Source: Verrucomicrobiota bacterium
Lineage (GTDB): Bacteria; Verrucomicrobiota; Verrucomicrobiia; Limisphaerales; CAZBKV01
Assembly: GCA_021160185.1 (NCBI GenBank)
Contig: JAGHDA010000094.1
Location: 1 to 8,309, forward strand
Direction: 5' to 3'
DNA length: 8,309 nt
Of this stretch, positions 7,425 through 8,309 are shown in pieces. A model generated the notes under the pieces. That model was not told the origin of the DNA, ran no database searches, and worked only from the letters and a program-made list of their open reading frames with translations. Numbering within the stretch: the first letter of the stretch is position 1; every line of letters starts with the position of its first letter. Position numbers and translations under genes: made by a program.

Positions 7425-7452
7425 ATCATAAAATCCACAACTCAAGGGTCAA
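7425..7452 (-). promoter_or_regulatory. Sigma70-type promoter for the LWPLY-mlaEFD operon
   Basis: On the minus strand TTGACC (7452-7447) is separated by 16 bp from TATGAT (7430-7425). Each box matches the consensus at 5 of 6 bases, and the spacer is AT-rich compared with its surroundings. The expected start of transcription is near 7418, giving a leader of about 25 nt before the ATG at 7392. It sits just 5 bp after the stop of the preceding gene and before the first operon gene. PVC bacteria may use divergent -10/-35 preferences, so activity is inferred. Confidence 0.6.
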
Positions 7453-7457
7453 TCATC

Positions 7458-8309
7458 CTAATGATGAGATTGAGCCGAGAAATCGCAGGCATCGCCGGAC
7501 GCTTCCTGAACAAGGACCCGGACCCGGTAGAACGCCTCTCCCGAGCGAGCCGGGTCGATCGGAACCGCGATCTCGTCCGAAACGCCCGCTTCGATCGGAT
7601 CTCCCGCGGGCCGGAAGGGGCCTTCCAGTGAATCGGCGCGCTCCAGTTGATACCTTTCCCCGGCCCTCGCCGGCCACCGAAGAACCGCGCGCCCCCCGGG
7701 ACCGAGCGTCCATCCCAGACGCAACGCCGAGTCCGCGTCGGTCGGATCGGTTCCCGCACGCAGCTCGGCCAGATTCGGCGCGCCGTCGCCATCCGGATCG
7801 CCCTGCGCGCCCGCCCGGCCTTCGCCGAGCAGCGGGTCGAGTCCGTAGCGGACTTCCCAGCCGTCGGGCAGGCCGTCGCGGTCCGAATCGGCCGAGGCGG
7901 GGTCCGTCCCCGCAAGGCGCGTTTCCTCGAAATCGCTCAACCCGTCCCCGTCGGCGTCCGCGAACCCAGGGAGGCGGATCCAAAGAGGCTGCAAAACCAG
8001 TCGGTCCTCCTCGGCGCGAAGCTTCCTACCGAAAAAGGCGGAATCGAGCTCCCATTCCCACGCGCCTTTCGAAAAGGTCAACCGAGGGCGCAAGACAACG
8101 CCGGCGGCGCGAATCGTCTCGCCGCCCTCCAGGCCGAGAACCTCTTTCGGAATGGCCGCAATCATGAAATCGGCGGTCCGCTCGTCCGGGTCCGAACCGG
8201 TTTGAGGCGAGCAGTTGAACTGCTGGAGCCGCGCGCCCGGCACGAGGGGCAACTCTCCCTGTAGGAAAAACGCGCCTTGGCCCGCAGGAATCGCAATTTC
8301 CTCCGCGTC
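7458..8309 (-). CDS. Extracellular thrombospondin-type-3-like calcium-repeat protein, C-terminal part
   Basis: Partial gene: the frame is open to the right edge, and the visible 283 residues are the C-terminus, ending in TAG. A TTG at 8252 could be read as a start, but the frame continues upstream with protein-like sequence (EEIAIPAGQGAFFLQGELPL), so it is more likely internal. The first 110 visible residues are a beta-rich segment I cannot name. Then come three calcium-binding loops, DADGDG (118-123), DSDRDG (141-146) and DPDGDG (171-176). They lie in the arrangement 'DGLSDFEE..GTDP', 'DGLPDGWEVRYGLDPL', 'DGAPNLAELRAGTDP' that is common in secreted PVC-group proteins. The tail (about 196-268, 'RAVLRWPARAGERYQLERAD' to 'AFYRVRV') resembles the fibronectin-III-like domain that often closes such proteins. 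No LPxTG or PEP-CTERM signal is visible. Role unknown; probably secreted or surface-bound. Confidence 0.85.
   Translation of the reverse strand, partial: DAEEIAIPAGQGAFFLQGELPLVPGARLQQFNCSPQTGSDPDERTADFMIAAIPKEVLGLEGGETIRAAGVVLRPRLTFSKGAWEWELDSAFFGRKLRAEEDRLVLQPLWIRLPGFADADGDGLSDFEETRLAGTDPASADSDRDGLPDGWEVRYGLDPLLGEGRAGAQGDPDGDGAPNLAELRAGTDPTDADSALRLGWTLGPGGRAVLRWPARAGERYQLERADSLEGPFRPAGDPIEAGVSDEIAVPIDPARSGEAFYRVRVLVQEASGDACDFSAQSHH

Noticed and set aside
1..8309. CRISPR array, tRNA, rRNA or riboswitch
   Set aside because: No regularly spaced direct repeats, no cloverleaf-like segments and no rRNA-like conserved stretches were seen. The only non-coding gaps are 189 bp and shorter.

Overview
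The window is GC-rich, and every gene I can support is on the minus strand, so transcription runs from high to low coordinates. The gene content points to the PVC superphylum (Verrucomicrobiota, Kiritimatiellota, Lentisphaerota or Planctomycetota). Three things suggest this: a secreted GH78 rhamnosidase carrying a galactose-binding-like module of a type I associate with planctomycete and verrucomicrobial proteins; a protein with Asp-rich thrombospondin-type-3-like calcium repeats followed by a 'WPA..GERYQLERADSL' beta-sandwich tail; and a minimal MCE transporter. This placement is inference from protein style; no rRNA or marker gene is present.

Layout in order of transcription. (1) 8309-7458 is the C-terminal 283 codons of an extracellular or surface protein with three DxDxDG calcium-binding motifs; its start lies outside the window. 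(2) A good sigma70-type promoter (TTGACC, 16 bp, TATGAT) at 7452-7425 precedes a four-gene operon. The operon holds a 505-residue exported protein built from about sixteen 'LWPLY'-like repeats (7392-5875), then mlaE permease (5894-5151), mlaF ATPase (5143-4367) and mlaD MCE substrate-binding subunit (4370-3396). The genes overlap or nearly abut (20-bp overlap, 7-bp gap, 4-bp ATGA overlap), so they are very probably co-translated. A terminator-like hairpin with a T tract follows mlaD. (3) After a 189-bp gap, a secreted alpha-L-rhamnosidase (GH78) starts at 3206 and stays open to the left edge.

How the genes work together: MlaE, MlaF and MlaD form the inner-membrane engine that moves phospholipids between the inner and outer membranes of a Gram-negative-type envelope. 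The usual periplasmic shuttle MlaC, the STAS protein MlaB and the outer-membrane lipoprotein MlaA are absent from the window. The LWPLY-repeat protein occupies the first slot of the operon and is the most interesting unknown: it may be an envelope partner of the transporter. The rhamnosidase and the calcium-repeat protein fit a bacterium that degrades complex polysaccharides, but they are not part of the transporter operon.

The first 121 bases form an almost perfect inverted repeat folded about position 61, inside the rhamnosidase C-terminus and just after a conserved 'VTESG' motif. This looks like a fold-back (assembly or amplification chimera) at a contig end, so the last part of the rhamnosidase is probably missing and bases 1-60 should not be trusted.
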